Origin: CBDFNC01 sp965249895
GTDB taxonomy: Bacteria > Pseudomonadota > Gammaproteobacteria > Enterobacterales > CBDFNC01
Reading direction: 5' to 3'
DNA: 64,000 bases
Assembly (NCBI GenBank): GCA_965249895.1
Contig: CBDFNC010000005.1
Location: forward strand, 2,170,001 to 2,234,000
The notes beneath the pieces were generated by a model. That model did no database searches and was not told where the DNA came from. It worked only from the letters and a program-made list of their open reading frames with translations. The stretch's first letter is position 1. Each line of letters starts with the position of its first letter. The translations under genes and the position numbers were made by a program. Positions 20,344 through 29,189 of this stretch are shown piece after piece.

Positions 20344-20958
20344 TTAGCCTGCTTGTGCTTTTTCAAATTCACGGCTTACATATTCCCAGTTGACGACCTT
20401 CCACCATGCTTCAATGTAATCAGGTCTCTTATTTCGATAACTTACATAATAAGCATGTTCCCATACATCACACGCTAAAATTGGGTGACCTTGCACCGAG
20501 TTTACATCCATTACCGGGTTATCTTGGTTTGGTGTTGTATTGATCACCAGCTCTCCCGCACTATCGACAACTAACCAAGCGAAACCAGAGCCAAATTGAC
20601 CTATTGCAGCTTGCGAAAATGTATCTTTAAATGCCTCAAACGAACCAAACTTTGTATTAATTGCATCAGCTAGAGCCCCTTCAGGCTCCCCTCCTCCGCT
20701 TGGAGACATAGAGTGCCAATATACAATGTGATTGTAAAAACCACCTCCATTGTTTCGAACAGCAAGCGAGAATTCAGATATATTTTCCATTATCTGATGT
20801 AGATTTTTACCTTTTGTATCAACTCCTTCTATTGCCGCCACAAATTTATCGAAATAAGCCTTGTGGTGTCGTTGGTAATGAATTTCCATTGTTTCAGTAT
20901 CTATATGTGGCTCTAGTGCATCAAATGCATAAGGTAACTCAGGTAAGTAAAACGACAT
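20344..20958 (-). CDS. Superoxide dismutase, Fe/Mn family, Mn-type or cambialistic
   Basis: This 204-residue protein, a normal family length, converts superoxide to oxygen and hydrogen peroxide. No signal peptide is seen, so it should be cytoplasmic. The metal ligands are His27 (HYQRHHKAY), His77 (FYNHIVYW), Asp164 and His168 (DVWEHAYY). Fe-specific enzymes usually carry Gln in the segment before the second His; here that segment reads NNGGGFYNH. Instead the Gln sits in TPNQDNP near residue 145, as in Mn enzymes. Mn or cambialistic use is therefore more likely than Fe alone; this is inference from motif knowledge. The start is preceded by GTGGAG. It is monocistronic, with its own hairpin terminator. 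Many relatives in this order have an Fe-type SodB, so an Mn-type enzyme here could be a second, iron-independent copy. Confidence 0.92.
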   Translation of the reverse strand: MSFYLPELPYAFDALEPHIDTETMEIHYQRHHKAYFDKFVAAIEGVDTKGKNLHQIMENISEFSLAVRNNGGGFYNHIVYWHSMSPSGGGEPEGALADAINTKFGSFEAFKDTFSQAAIGQFGSGFAWLVVDSAGELVINTTPNQDNPVMDVNSVQGHPILACDVWEHAYYVSYRNKRPDYIEAWWKVVNWEYVSREFEKAQAG

Positions 20959-21192
20959 CTTAACTCCACTTTATTGGTAATAGGTCTTACTTAGATCACC
21001 ATATTCATCATCCAGTATCAACCCAGCGTTTGTAAGGGGATAAAAGTTAACAGCCACTTTGCCTTGCTCTATTTTTACCTTTGGGTAAATCTAAAACCTA
21101 AGTTTTATACAAGTATGAATGCTCAATATACAGGTAAACTCACACCACTACCTTGGAACTTAGAGGTAAAAAAAGACGCTCCGGATTATCAA

Positions 21193-22947
21193 TTACACTT
21201 CCGTCGTCTCTACTTCAGGAAGATCACTTTCTTTTAATGCTCTATCTCCTTCGCTACGCTTACTATTTAGGTCCTCAGCCTGCTGCGAAGGCCTGGGTTG
21301 CTCTACCCTTGCCGATTGCGCCTGAAGTTGGCTCTGATACAGATGTACATCTCGCTGTGGAAAGGGGATGGAGATACCTTCCTTATCAAATCGTATTTTC
21401 ACTTCCCGGGTAATATCCCAATAGATATCCCAATAATCTTCTGGCTTAGACCAAGGCCGTACAATAAAATCTACCGATGACTCACCCAGAGTATGTAATT
21501 TAAGGGTATACTCAGGGTGTTTTAAAACCTTCTCATGACCTTCTATTATTTCTTTTAATACTCGCTCAACATGCTCAATATCATCGCTGTAACCTACCCC
21601 AAACACCATATCCACCCTACGGATCTTCTCAGCGGTAATGTTATTGATTGTATCGCCCCAGATTTTATTGTTGGGCAGGATAAGGCGTTGGTTATCCAAG
21701 GTTTTAATCGTAGTAGAAACCAGGCTCATATTACTCACCACGCCTTTTACTCCGCCCGCCTCGACCAGGTCGCCGACATCATAAGGACGATAGATAAGGA
21801 TCATCATGCCGGACGCAAAATTAGACAGGGTATCCTGAAGAGCAAAACCTATGATTAAACCGGCGACGCCAAAACCAGCCAACAAGGGCGCCAGCTCAAT
21901 CCCCAGCTGAGAGAGGCCAAACATCAGACCAAGTATTACCACCACTTTCCCTGCAACAGAGATAAAGAAGTCTTGTAACAGCTGACTAAAATTGACCTTG
22001 GATGCAGAGACACTTCGCTTAACCACTTTTCGGGCAAAGTTGGCCATTACCTTAGTTATCAACAAGATAATTGCAAACACCAGCAACTTCATTATCAAAG
22101 CTGGGGTATTCTCAAAGGCCCAGGTCTTAAAGCTCTCCAGCCATTGAAGCGCGAGACTAGTTACCACATCAACATCGAGCACATCCTGGCTAATGTTACC
22201 TGTCATGCTAAATAACAGTTTCTTGTATTCGGCCGTATCAACCCCAAGTTCATCCAGCAAAGCAATCACCTGGTCCAGCATCTGAGCATAAGCACTTATA
22301 CGCCCATTAATTGCTAGTTGCTGCTGTTCAAGTCGGTGTTTTTCTTCGCTGCTTGCCAATGCCAGGCTTTTGGAAACCCTGTCGAGCTTGGTCTGATTAA
22401 AGCGAACCAGGGTAATGGCTAGCTCAACTCGCTTTTCCAGCTCCTTGATTAGGGACTCTCGCTCTGTAGCGACATCCATTCCAAGTTGCTGAGCCCAGCC
22501 AAGACTTTCTGACAACTCCTGATAAGCGCCAGTTAACACTATCAAGCTATCCTGCATCTCACTTTCAAGGCTGGCTTTATCAGTTCCCTCGGCCTTTTCC
22601 CTCGCAGCCCTTAACTGCTCAAAAGAAGCTATTCCCTGGGTTATGTTCTGGTGAAGAAATTCAATCTGTTTTAATACAAGAGGTAAATAGGCATTTTTTT
22701 GCTCTTCACTTAATTGCTCGATTTCCTGCGTCAGCCGCCCTCTGAATTCACCATTTTTTTGCTTAATACTCTCTTCAACCAGTAATTTTTCATCGTCTTT
22801 AACACCTGCAGCTTTAGACAACTCGTGATAAATTTCCTGCTGTAAAGCATTCAATTGCTCTAAAGTCGACAATTGGGCTTCTTCCGCCCAAATACTCCAG
22901 GGACACATCAAAGTACACAAGAGCAACATTAAACGCCCGAGAAACAT
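21193..22947 (-). CDS. Mechanosensitive ion channel, MscS family, with a periplasmic coiled-coil domain
   Basis: The 584-residue inner-membrane protein should open under membrane tension to release solutes on osmotic downshock. It starts with a signal sequence (residues 1-21, ending SIWAEE), then about 255 residues of charged, heptad-like helix in the periplasm. Three membrane segments follow at about 283-301, 327-350 and 353-386. The third has the MscS pore-helix pattern (AGFGVAGLIIGFALQDTLSNFASG) and is followed by RPYDVGD and the beta domain. The C-terminal 40 residues are polar and probably disordered. It is longer than E. coli MscS (286) and shorter than MscK/YbdG-type giants. The minus strand reaches a run of seven T bases 18 bases after the stop, with only a weak stem before it. 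The Shine-Dalgarno is poor (GGGGTTGG). Confidence 0.9.
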   Translation of the reverse strand: MFLGRLMLLLCTLMCPWSIWAEEAQLSTLEQLNALQQEIYHELSKAAGVKDDEKLLVEESIKQKNGEFRGRLTQEIEQLSEEQKNAYLPLVLKQIEFLHQNITQGIASFEQLRAAREKAEGTDKASLESEMQDSLIVLTGAYQELSESLGWAQQLGMDVATERESLIKELEKRVELAITLVRFNQTKLDRVSKSLALASSEEKHRLEQQQLAINGRISAYAQMLDQVIALLDELGVDTAEYKKLLFSMTGNISQDVLDVDVVTSLALQWLESFKTWAFENTPALIMKLLVFAIILLITKVMANFARKVVKRSVSASKVNFSQLLQDFFISVAGKVVVILGLMFGLSQLGIELAPLLAGFGVAGLIIGFALQDTLSNFASGMMILIYRPYDVGDLVEAGGVKGVVSNMSLVSTTIKTLDNQRLILPNNKIWGDTINNITAEKIRRVDMVFGVGYSDDIEHVERVLKEIIEGHEKVLKHPEYTLKLHTLGESSVDFIVRPWSKPEDYWDIYWDITREVKIRFDKEGISIPFPQRDVHLYQSQLQAQSARVEQPRPSQQAEDLNSKRSEGDRALKESDLPEVETTEV

Positions 22948-23540
22948 AATACCAACCCCTGTGTATTGATAAGGAATTTATTGTTTCATACTGTTTTCAT
23001 TAGATTGTCTTATTTTCAACTGCTTTGCTCAACGTCAGAAGTTGTTTTCCTCGTATCACCATAGCTTTACCGGCGCGGATATCTATAACTGGCAGGTTAT
23101 TTTAATAAACCCGTAAAAAACAATAACGAAGCAGAGTCATAAATACTCATTTTGCTTAAGTTTATTCCACCACATTAGCCTGTACAAACCAGCTACTGAC
23201 AAAAACAATAAAATAATTTATCAACCACAGATCAACTTTTCATCATCAAACCCCCTGAATAACTAAGTATTAATACTTTTTAATGGTATAAACCTCAGAC
23301 TAAAAACAACCAACCAGCGTTGCTTCAACATTAGGGAGGCGACCAAGTTAGCTAACAGGGCCTGGTGGTCGGCCTTGTCCGGTAAATTACCTTGCTTGTG
23401 GTCTCAGTCTTCTTATCGGTAATAAGGCAGTAGCTGCCGTTATTTCAACATTTAGGGCCCATGAATATTCATCCCATAGGCTTAGAAAAAATAACGACCT
23501 CCCTTACCGCTAAGAAACAATATTGCGAAAGGAAAAATAT
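22948..23540. other. 593-bp intergene with a palindrome-rich leader upstream of a chemoreceptor
   Basis: No coding frame is convincing. The 3' half (23319-23472) is dense in small symmetries: GTTAGCTAAC, GGTAA-A-TTACC, the hairpins CTTAT-CGGTA-ATAAG and GGCAG-TAG-CTGCC, and the 12-bp palindrome ATGAATATTCAT at 23461-23472. A near-identical direct repeat (GTTGCTTCAACATTAGGG at 23319, GTTATTTCAACATTTAGGG at 23439) brackets it, 120 bp apart. It does not match the cyclic-di-GMP-I consensus I know from chemoreceptor leaders. Function unknown. Confidence 0.45.
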
Positions 23541-25178
23541 ATGAATTTAAAGATATCCCACTCCCTATATCTAGCTTTTGGTCTGGTTCTGCTGCTTATG
23601 ATCACCATGAGTTCAGTTGGTTGGTGGCAAGCTAGTAAGGCCGACACGATCACCAATGAGGTGGCCCAAGATGATGTGCCCGGCGTGATAATCTATTTAA
23701 AACTGTTGGATTCGCTGCAACAAATGGAGCTGAGCGCATTCGAATACCTCAGTGGCGAAGACGATGAACGGGAAGATTTTCAAGGCTCTGCAAACGAATT
23801 CAGGATACTGCATAAGCAGCTAGTTCCCCTGGAGTCAGGTAATCAGCAGGATAAAAACAAGATGGAAAGAATAGCTGTTTTGTCCGAGCAATATATTAGC
23901 TCGATGGAGAAAAACCTTTTTGCCGAATTCGATCCTACCATTGCCGCCAAAAGCACAGACTTAATTAAGGAGAAGGCATACCGGGCCCTGCATCAGATGG
24001 AAGAAAATAGCTTTGATCCTCTGGAGAAGATCCTGCGCAGCTCTGCTGAGAATGAAGCTAACGATGCGACAAGTGCGCTTAAGCTGCTCACCGAAACCAT
24101 GACCAACATGAAACTGGTTCTTTTGATCACAACCTCTTTAGCAGTATGTATTGGTATAGGCATTGCCTGGTCCTTATCTCGTTCAATTACCGGCAGATTA
24201 GATTATTTAGTCTCTGCAGCCAGCGATATCGCCAAGGGCAACCTGACAAATACAGTACATAAGATCGATAAAACTGACGAAATAAGCACCTTAACTAATT
24301 CCATCCACTCCATGCAGGCTTCGTTAAGGCAGCTAATTTCGGCCATTGCCAACGTATCTTCCGAAGTAAAAGAGACAAGTGACAAGCTGGATAACTCCAG
24401 TCAGCAGGTACTGGAAGGCAGCCAGGCCCAGGCAAGTAAGGCTGATTTAATTGCGACTTCCGCCGAACAAATGAGTGTGACCATTAAGCAGGTCGCAATG
24501 CAAAGCTCTGAAGCGTCGTTGCAGGCTAAGGAGGCTGGTAATAGAGCTCATACCGGCGGACAAATTATGCTTGAAATGGTTGAAAGCGCCCATTCGACGT
24601 CCCATATGATGCAATCTATGTCAGACGGTATCGCTGAGCTTGGTAAACGCAGTGACGAAATAGGCAAAGTAATTAAGGTGATCACAGATATTGCCAACCA
24701 GACCAATCTGCTGGCTCTCAATGCGGCCATAGAAGCGGCAAGAGCCGGTGAGTATGGTCGAGGGTTCTCGGTTGTAGCAGAAGAAGTAAGGGGGCTGGCA
24801 GAACGGACTACAAACGCGACTCAGGAGGTCTCGGAATTAATCAATGCCATCCAAACCGAGACACAAAAGGCAATTGCTAACTCAATACAAAGTAACGACC
24901 TGGTACAGCAAGGCGCCAGCTTGAGCGAACAATCCAAACAAGCACTGGATGAAATTGTCTCCCAGACTTCAGAAGTACAAGCCATGATCAGCTCTATCGC
25001 CACCGCCACTGAACAGCAAACCGCAGTAACCCGGGAAATAGCGTCGGACATCACCTATATCAGTGATGTCGCCGGCAAAAGCGTCGACTTATCCAGCGAA
25101 AGTGCTCAGTCCAGTCAACAACTGGCTGAAAAAGTGGAAAAGCTCGATACTCTGGTGGGTGAATTCAGGTTAGCTTAA
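23541..25178 (+). CDS. Methyl-accepting chemotaxis protein
   Basis: A 545-residue membrane chemoreceptor. I chose the ATG at 23541 because AAAGGA lies nine bases upstream; an in-frame TTG at 23523 is less likely. Membrane segments lie at about 9-29 and 191-212 and enclose a roughly 160-residue, mostly helical periplasmic sensor domain with no family I can name safely (four-helix-bundle-like). A HAMP linker (about 212-265) and a methyl-accepting signalling domain follow. The signalling hairpin tip is canonical (DIANQTNLLALNAAIEAARA, then GRGFSVVAEEVRGLAERT). There is no C-terminal pentapeptide tether for CheR. It stands alone, with the chb sugar operon 460 bp downstream. A role in sensing sugars is possible but not shown. 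Confidence 0.9.
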   Translation: MNLKISHSLYLAFGLVLLLMITMSSVGWWQASKADTITNEVAQDDVPGVIIYLKLLDSLQQMELSAFEYLSGEDDEREDFQGSANEFRILHKQLVPLESGNQQDKNKMERIAVLSEQYISSMEKNLFAEFDPTIAAKSTDLIKEKAYRALHQMEENSFDPLEKILRSSAENEANDATSALKLLTETMTNMKLVLLITTSLAVCIGIGIAWSLSRSITGRLDYLVSAASDIAKGNLTNTVHKIDKTDEISTLTNSIHSMQASLRQLISAIANVSSEVKETSDKLDNSSQQVLEGSQAQASKADLIATSAEQMSVTIKQVAMQSSEASLQAKEAGNRAHTGGQIMLEMVESAHSTSHMMQSMSDGIAELGKRSDEIGKVIKVITDIANQTNLLALNAAIEAARAGEYGRGFSVVAEEVRGLAERTTNATQEVSELINAIQTETQKAIANSIQSNDLVQQGASLSEQSKQALDEIVSQTSEVQAMISSIATATEQQTAVTREIASDITYISDVAGKSVDLSSESAQSSQQLAEKVEKLDTLVGEFRLA

Positions 25179-25184
25179 ACCACT

Positions 25185-25214
25185 TTCAGCCAGACATGCT
25201 TATGCCTGGCTGAA
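25185..25214 (+). terminator. Hairpin after the chemoreceptor gene
   Basis: The perfect 9-bp arms TTCAGCCAG / CTGGCTGAA with a 12-base loop start seven bases after the stop codon. No U-tract follows, so this may be a processing or stability hairpin instead of a classical terminator. Confidence 0.45.
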
Positions 25215-25549
25215 CTAATATATGGTTGAGCAAGAGTCGGTAGTCACTGACTGTATTTTTTTGTTAAATAAAGCAACAACCACCGGCAGAGCCTCTGGAT
25301 GATGCCCCCCCCAGAGGCGGCTATAGACAACTTTGATGAGGTGTTTAAGGTCCAGCCTAGAAACCGACCTTAAGCTAGACCAATGAAACCATCAAATCAC
25401 CGAAGTAATCAGTAATACTGAGTGGGATATTTATTTTCAACCCTTTCTTATTTTCAATTTAACCAATAATCAAAGCTGCAGTCATTTCCAATTTAAATAT
25501 CAATTTTTAACAGAGTATTTATTGATCCAGAACATTGTTGACTCACAAT
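25215..25549. other. Intergene with a C-rich-loop hairpin, otherwise nothing recognised
   Basis: The only structure is an 8-bp stem GCCTCTGG / CCAGAGGC (25291-25298, 25311-25318) with a 12-base loop ending in a run of C. No coding frame is supported. Confidence 0.4.
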
Positions 25550-25561
25550 GCAACCGGTTGC
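25550..25561. promoter_or_regulatory. Probable LacI-family operator upstream of the chb operon
   Basis: GCAACCGGTTGC is a perfect 12-bp palindrome with the central CG typical of LacI/GalR-family operators. It lies 78 bases before the IIB gene and just upstream of TATAAT at 25577-25582. The obvious candidate binder is the LacI-family regulator encoded at the end of the operon. Confidence 0.55.
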
Positions 25562-25638
25562 TCTTTGTTATTAATTTATAATTAGATAGAATTTGTAGAA
25601 GATTAAAAATACAAACATTATTAAAACTGGAGAGTAAA

Positions 25639-25947
25639 ATGAAAAAGATTCTATTGTGCTGCAGCGCCGGAATGTCGACAAGTATGCTGGTTAAGAAAAT
25701 GCAACAGGCAGCGGATTCACGCGGTATGGATTGTCAGATAGAAGCAGTGTCCGTGACTGTTTTTGACGATGCTATTAAAGAATATGATGTTTGCCTTCTG
25801 GGGCCCCAAGTGCGCTATCAACTGGATGAGTTAAGTAACAAAGCCGACGCCTACGGTAAGAAAGTAGAGCTCATTCCACCAGCTGCCTACGGAATGATGA
25901 AAGGCGAAGAAGTATTAAATCAAGCTCTAGCTCTGATCGACGACTAA
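25639..25947 (+). CDS. chbB: PTS system IIB subunit, lactose/cellobiose family
   Basis: A 102-residue cytoplasmic phosphotransfer subunit. The N-terminal loop CCSAGMSTS contains the phospho-accepting Cys (Cys7 or Cys8 in LLCCSAG) of the lactose/cellobiose IIB family. The sequence is full length for this family. The start is preceded by CTGGAGAG. It passes phosphate from IIA to the sugar carried by IIC. It is the first gene of a five-gene operon whose last enzyme is a ChbG-type deacetylase, so diacetylchitobiose or a related glucosamine disaccharide is the likeliest substrate; cellobiose cannot be excluded from the subunit itself. Confidence 0.9.
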   Translation: MKKILLCCSAGMSTSMLVKKMQQAADSRGMDCQIEAVSVTVFDDAIKEYDVCLLGPQVRYQLDELSNKADAYGKKVELIPPAAYGMMKGEEVLNQALALIDD

Positions 25948-25956
25948 CGCTAACTC

Positions 25957-25978
25957 TTAGCCAATGTCAGTTGGCTAA
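25957..25978 (+). terminator. Intra-operon hairpin between IIB and IIC
   Basis: The perfect 8-bp arms TTAGCCAA / TTGGCTAA with a 6-base loop lie 10 bases after the IIB stop. An AT-rich but not T-run tail follows. It may weaken read-through or protect the IIB message; it is unlikely to be a full terminator because the operon continues. Confidence 0.4.
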
Positions 25979-26057
25979 TTCAATAATATTAAACTAATTT
26001 CCCCTCTGCATTTTATATGTGGAAGGAACGGCTATATCCAAAGCAAAGGATGAGTTT

Positions 26058-27404
26058 ATGAAGCTTTACGATATGATTATTAATTTTGTCGAGCGGCAAA
26101 TTGCCCCCATAGCGACAAAAGTTGGTAATCAAAATCATGTTCGAGCGATGCGTGACGGATTTATTATTGCGATGCCATTTATTATTGTCGGTAGTTTTGC
26201 ACTAGTATTTGCTTTCCCTCCGTTTGCAGAAGACACCACCAATTCATTTGGCCGCGCTTGGTTAGATTTCGCGACGGCCAACTTTGATAACCTCATGATG
26301 CCATTCCAAATGACCATGGGGATCATGTGTTTGTTTGTTTCCATGGGGATTGGTTATAGCCTTGCTCGCGCATACAAAATGGATGGCATCACCAGTGCTT
26401 CTCTATCTTTGATGTCGTATTTGGTCGTGGCGGCTCCGGCAACTAATGATGCGCTTTCGATGGGCCATATGTCTGGTACTGGGATATTTACTGCCGTGAT
26501 AAGTGCGTTTTTCTCTGTCGAGCTAATTCGGTTATTGAAAAAGTACAACATCACCATACGTTTACCGGAACAAGTGCCACCAGCGATCGCTCGTTCGTTT
26601 GAGCTTTTAATCCCGGTAATTTTCATTTTCCTTACGCTTTTCCCGCTCAGTCTGTACGTTCAAGCGCAATATGACATGCTCATTCCTGATTTAGTGATGG
26701 AAATGTTCAGACCTTTGGTAAGTGCATCTAACTCCTTGCCTGCCATCATAGGCGCACTCTTGGTTTGTCAGCTTTTGTGGTTCGCAGGTATTCACGGCGC
26801 AGCAATCGTTGTTGGCCTATTGTCTCCCATTTTCCTTACCAACATCAGTGTAAACCAAGAGGCTTACCTTGCTGGCGAAGCGATTCCAAATGTATTCACC
26901 CAACCATTCTGGGACTTCTATATCTTCATTGGTGGTTCTGGTGCGACGCTTGCGCTTATATTGCTCATGATGTTCAGCCGCTCTGTACACTTACGTAGTT
27001 TAGGCCGGATGAGTTTTGTGCCAGGTATGTTCCAAATTAACGAACCTGTTATTTTTGGTAGCCCACTGGTTCTAAATCCTATCCTGTTTATCCCGTTTGT
27101 TTTTGCTCCAATACTTAATGCCATTATTGCCTACTTTGCTGTTCACATGGGCTTTGTTGGCATGGCCGTATCGCAAACCGCATGGACATCTCCTGCCTTC
27201 TTAGGCGCGTCTTGGGGATCTGGTTGGACACTGTCTCCGGTCTTTCTAGTCTTAGCTCTGCTTGTTATGGATCTGTTCATCTACCTACCATTCTTCAAAA
27301 TGTTTGAGAAGCAACTGCTGAAACAAGAAGGTGAAGTGGCTGAAGGCAAAAAGCAAGTAAAAGAGAACAAAAAAGCAGCGCCTGACGCGGGCGTAACAGC
27401 CTAG
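26058..27404 (+). CDS. chbC: PTS system IIC permease, lactose/cellobiose family
   Basis: A 448-residue polytopic membrane permease that translocates and phosphorylates the sugar. I prefer the ATG at 26058, which has AAAGGA seven bases upstream and gives the usual N-terminus (MKLYDMIINFVERQIAPIA); a GTG at 26019 would add 13 residues but has no ribosome site. About ten hydrophobic segments are seen, and the family's substrate region shows as FQINEPVIFGSPLVLNP. The lysine-rich C-terminal tail (about 30 residues) is hydrophilic. It is followed by an unusual 27-bp tandem duplication before the IIA gene. Confidence 0.9.
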   Translation: MKLYDMIINFVERQIAPIATKVGNQNHVRAMRDGFIIAMPFIIVGSFALVFAFPPFAEDTTNSFGRAWLDFATANFDNLMMPFQMTMGIMCLFVSMGIGYSLARAYKMDGITSASLSLMSYLVVAAPATNDALSMGHMSGTGIFTAVISAFFSVELIRLLKKYNITIRLPEQVPPAIARSFELLIPVIFIFLTLFPLSLYVQAQYDMLIPDLVMEMFRPLVSASNSLPAIIGALLVCQLLWFAGIHGAAIVVGLLSPIFLTNISVNQEAYLAGEAIPNVFTQPFWDFYIFIGGSGATLALILLMMFSRSVHLRSLGRMSFVPGMFQINEPVIFGSPLVLNPILFIPFVFAPILNAIIAYFAVHMGFVGMAVSQTAWTSPAFLGASWGSGWTLSPVFLVLALLVMDLFIYLPFFKMFEKQLLKQEGEVAEGKKQVKENKKAAPDAGVTA

Positions 27405-27431
27405 CGAATTACGGTTAGCGTTTACTAATAA

Positions 27432-27479
27432 GCATTTTCACACAATTATTGGTTTACTGCATTTTCACACAATTATTGG
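27432..27479 (+). repeat. Tandem 27-bp duplication between IIC and IIA
   Basis: A 21-base sequence beginning GCATTTTCACACAATTATTG occurs twice without mismatch (27432-27452 and 27459-27479), 27 bases apart start to start. It looks like a recent slippage duplication in the operon's internal gap. Confidence 0.8.
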
Positions 27480-27524
27480 ACTGCTGGCTCGGCAGCCCCA
27501 CTCAACAAGATAGGGTTTACCGTT

Positions 27525-27845
27525 ATGGATCAAGAACAAGTCGTTATGAATATCATTGTTAATGCAGGCGAAGCGAGAAGCTTATGTTTTGAAGCACTGC
27601 GCTTGGCTAGAAACAATGACATTAATAAAGCAAAAGACAATTTAGCCAGTGCCAGAGAATGCATCAACAAAGCGCATTTAACCCAAACGCAGCTAATTGA
27701 AATGGACGAAGGTGAAGGCAAAGTGCCAATGACATTGGTCCTGGTGCACGCACAAGATCACTTGATGACAACAATTTTGGCGCTGGAATTGGCGACAGAA
27801 ATGGTTGCTTTGAACGAAAAACTCACTCAGTTGACCGACAAATAA
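27525..27845 (+). CDS. chbA: PTS system IIA subunit, lactose/cellobiose family
   Basis: A 106-residue, all-helical cytoplasmic subunit of the trimeric lactose/cellobiose IIA family. The phosphorylated His is His75 in LVLVHAQDHLMT; Asp78 and His79 are the usual neighbours. It accepts phosphate from HPr and passes it to IIB. It lies 120 bases after IIC and nine bases before the hydrolase gene, with AAGATAGGG as a weak ribosome site. Confidence 0.9.
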   Translation: MDQEQVVMNIIVNAGEARSLCFEALRLARNNDINKAKDNLASARECINKAHLTQTQLIEMDEGEGKVPMTLVLVHAQDHLMTTILALELATEMVALNEKLTQLTDK

Positions 27846-27854
27846 GGGGAGAAC

Positions 27855-29165
27855 ATGACGAAGAAATCTTTGAAGCTGGCCATTATTGGCGGTGGCAGCA
27901 GTTACACCCCAGAGCTTATTGAAGGTATTTTGTTGCGCCACGATCGTCTTCCTGTCGCGGAGATCCACTTAGTCGATATTGAAGAAGGTAACGACAAGCT
28001 AAAAATCATCGAAGCGTTGGCGAAGCGTATGGTGACAAAAGCGGGATTATCAATTGATATCAAAGCTTCTTTTGACCGTCGCGCGGCGATCAAAGACGCA
28101 GACTTCGTCATGACTCAATTTCGTGTGGGTGGCTTAGCGGCACGTGCAAATGACGAACGCATTCCATTGAAATACGGTGTCATTGGTCAAGAAACGACAG
28201 GGCCAGGTGGGTTTGCCAAAGCGCTGCGCACGGTACCTGTCTTGCTCGACATCTGTAAAGACATCGAAGAATTGGCGCCAAATGCGTGGATGCTGAACTT
28301 CACCAACCCAGCAGGGCTAGTCACTGAAGCGATCTTAAAATACACCAAGGTAAAAACCATCGGTCTGTGTAACGTACCTGTTTCAATGAAGATGATGATT
28401 GCCGAAATGATGGAGTGTGAGCCGGATGAGCTTTCTCTTGAGTGTGCAGGCCTGAATCACCTTTTATGGGCGCATAAAGCCTGGCTAGACGGAAAAGACA
28501 TTACCGAAGAAGTACTGCAAAAAGTCGGTGATGGTGCCAACTTCAGTATGAAAAACATCTTTGAAGAACCATGGGATCCTGATTTCCTTCGTTCACTTGG
28601 GGCAATTCCCTGCCCTTATCATCGCTATTTCTACCAAACGGACGCTATGTTCGCAGAAGAGAAAGAAGCGGCTCAAACCAACGGGACTCGCGCTGAACAG
28701 GTGATGGTCACGGAAAAAGAGTTGTTTGAACTTTACCAAGATGAGCAGCTGGATCATAAGCCAGAGCAGCTAGAGCAACGTGGCGGGGCGTACTACTCAG
28801 ACGCATCTTTGAACCTTGTTGATGCCATTTACAACAACTTGAACACCATTAATGTTGTGAATATTCAAAACAATGGCGCCATTACTTCATTGCCAAATGA
28901 CGTGGTTATTGAGTGCAGTGCTGTGGTCGGGAACTGGGGCGCAAAACCGCTCGCATTTGGGGAATTACGCCCTGAAATCTCGGGTTTAGTTCACCAAGTG
29001 AAAGCGTATGAGCAGCTAGCCATTGAAGCGGCCGTTCATGGCGATTATGACAAAGGGTTGATGGCCCTGTCGACCAATCCACTGGTCACAGATATCCGCA
29101 GAGCAAAAGATATTCTTGATGAAATCTTGGAGAGCAATGCTGACTATTTGCCTCAGTTTAAATAA
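27855..29165 (+). CDS. chbF: GH4 family 6-phospho-beta-glucosidase / diacetylchitobiose-6-phosphate hydrolase
   Basis: A 436-residue cytoplasmic glycosidase of family GH4, which uses NAD+ and a divalent metal instead of a classical acid/base pair. The NAD-binding loop is IGGGSSYTPEL near residue 10. Metal and substrate segments include LNFTNPAG, GLCNVP (metal-ligand Cys) and GLNHLLW. Length and motifs match CelF/ChbF. It cleaves the 6-phosphorylated disaccharide delivered by the PTS. Start: AAGGGGAGAACATG, nine bases after IIA. In E. coli, ChbF acts on chitobiose-6-phosphate after ChbG removes one acetyl group; the adjacent ChbG here supports the same route. Confidence 0.92.
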   Translation: MTKKSLKLAIIGGGSSYTPELIEGILLRHDRLPVAEIHLVDIEEGNDKLKIIEALAKRMVTKAGLSIDIKASFDRRAAIKDADFVMTQFRVGGLAARANDERIPLKYGVIGQETTGPGGFAKALRTVPVLLDICKDIEELAPNAWMLNFTNPAGLVTEAILKYTKVKTIGLCNVPVSMKMMIAEMMECEPDELSLECAGLNHLLWAHKAWLDGKDITEEVLQKVGDGANFSMKNIFEEPWDPDFLRSLGAIPCPYHRYFYQTDAMFAEEKEAAQTNGTRAEQVMVTEKELFELYQDEQLDHKPEQLEQRGGAYYSDASLNLVDAIYNNLNTINVVNIQNNGAITSLPNDVVIECSAVVGNWGAKPLAFGELRPEISGLVHQVKAYEQLAIEAAVHGDYDKGLMALSTNPLVTDIRRAKDILDEILESNADYLPQFK

Positions 29166-29189
29166 GCGCTAATACGGTTGAGCCTCATT

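Noticed and set aside
22948..23540. Cyclic-di-GMP (GEMM) riboswitch before the chemoreceptor
   Set aside because: The conserved GEMM-I segments are absent on both strands.
26019..26057. GTG start for the IIC gene
   Set aside because: No ribosome site; ATG 26058 has AAAGGA at good spacing.
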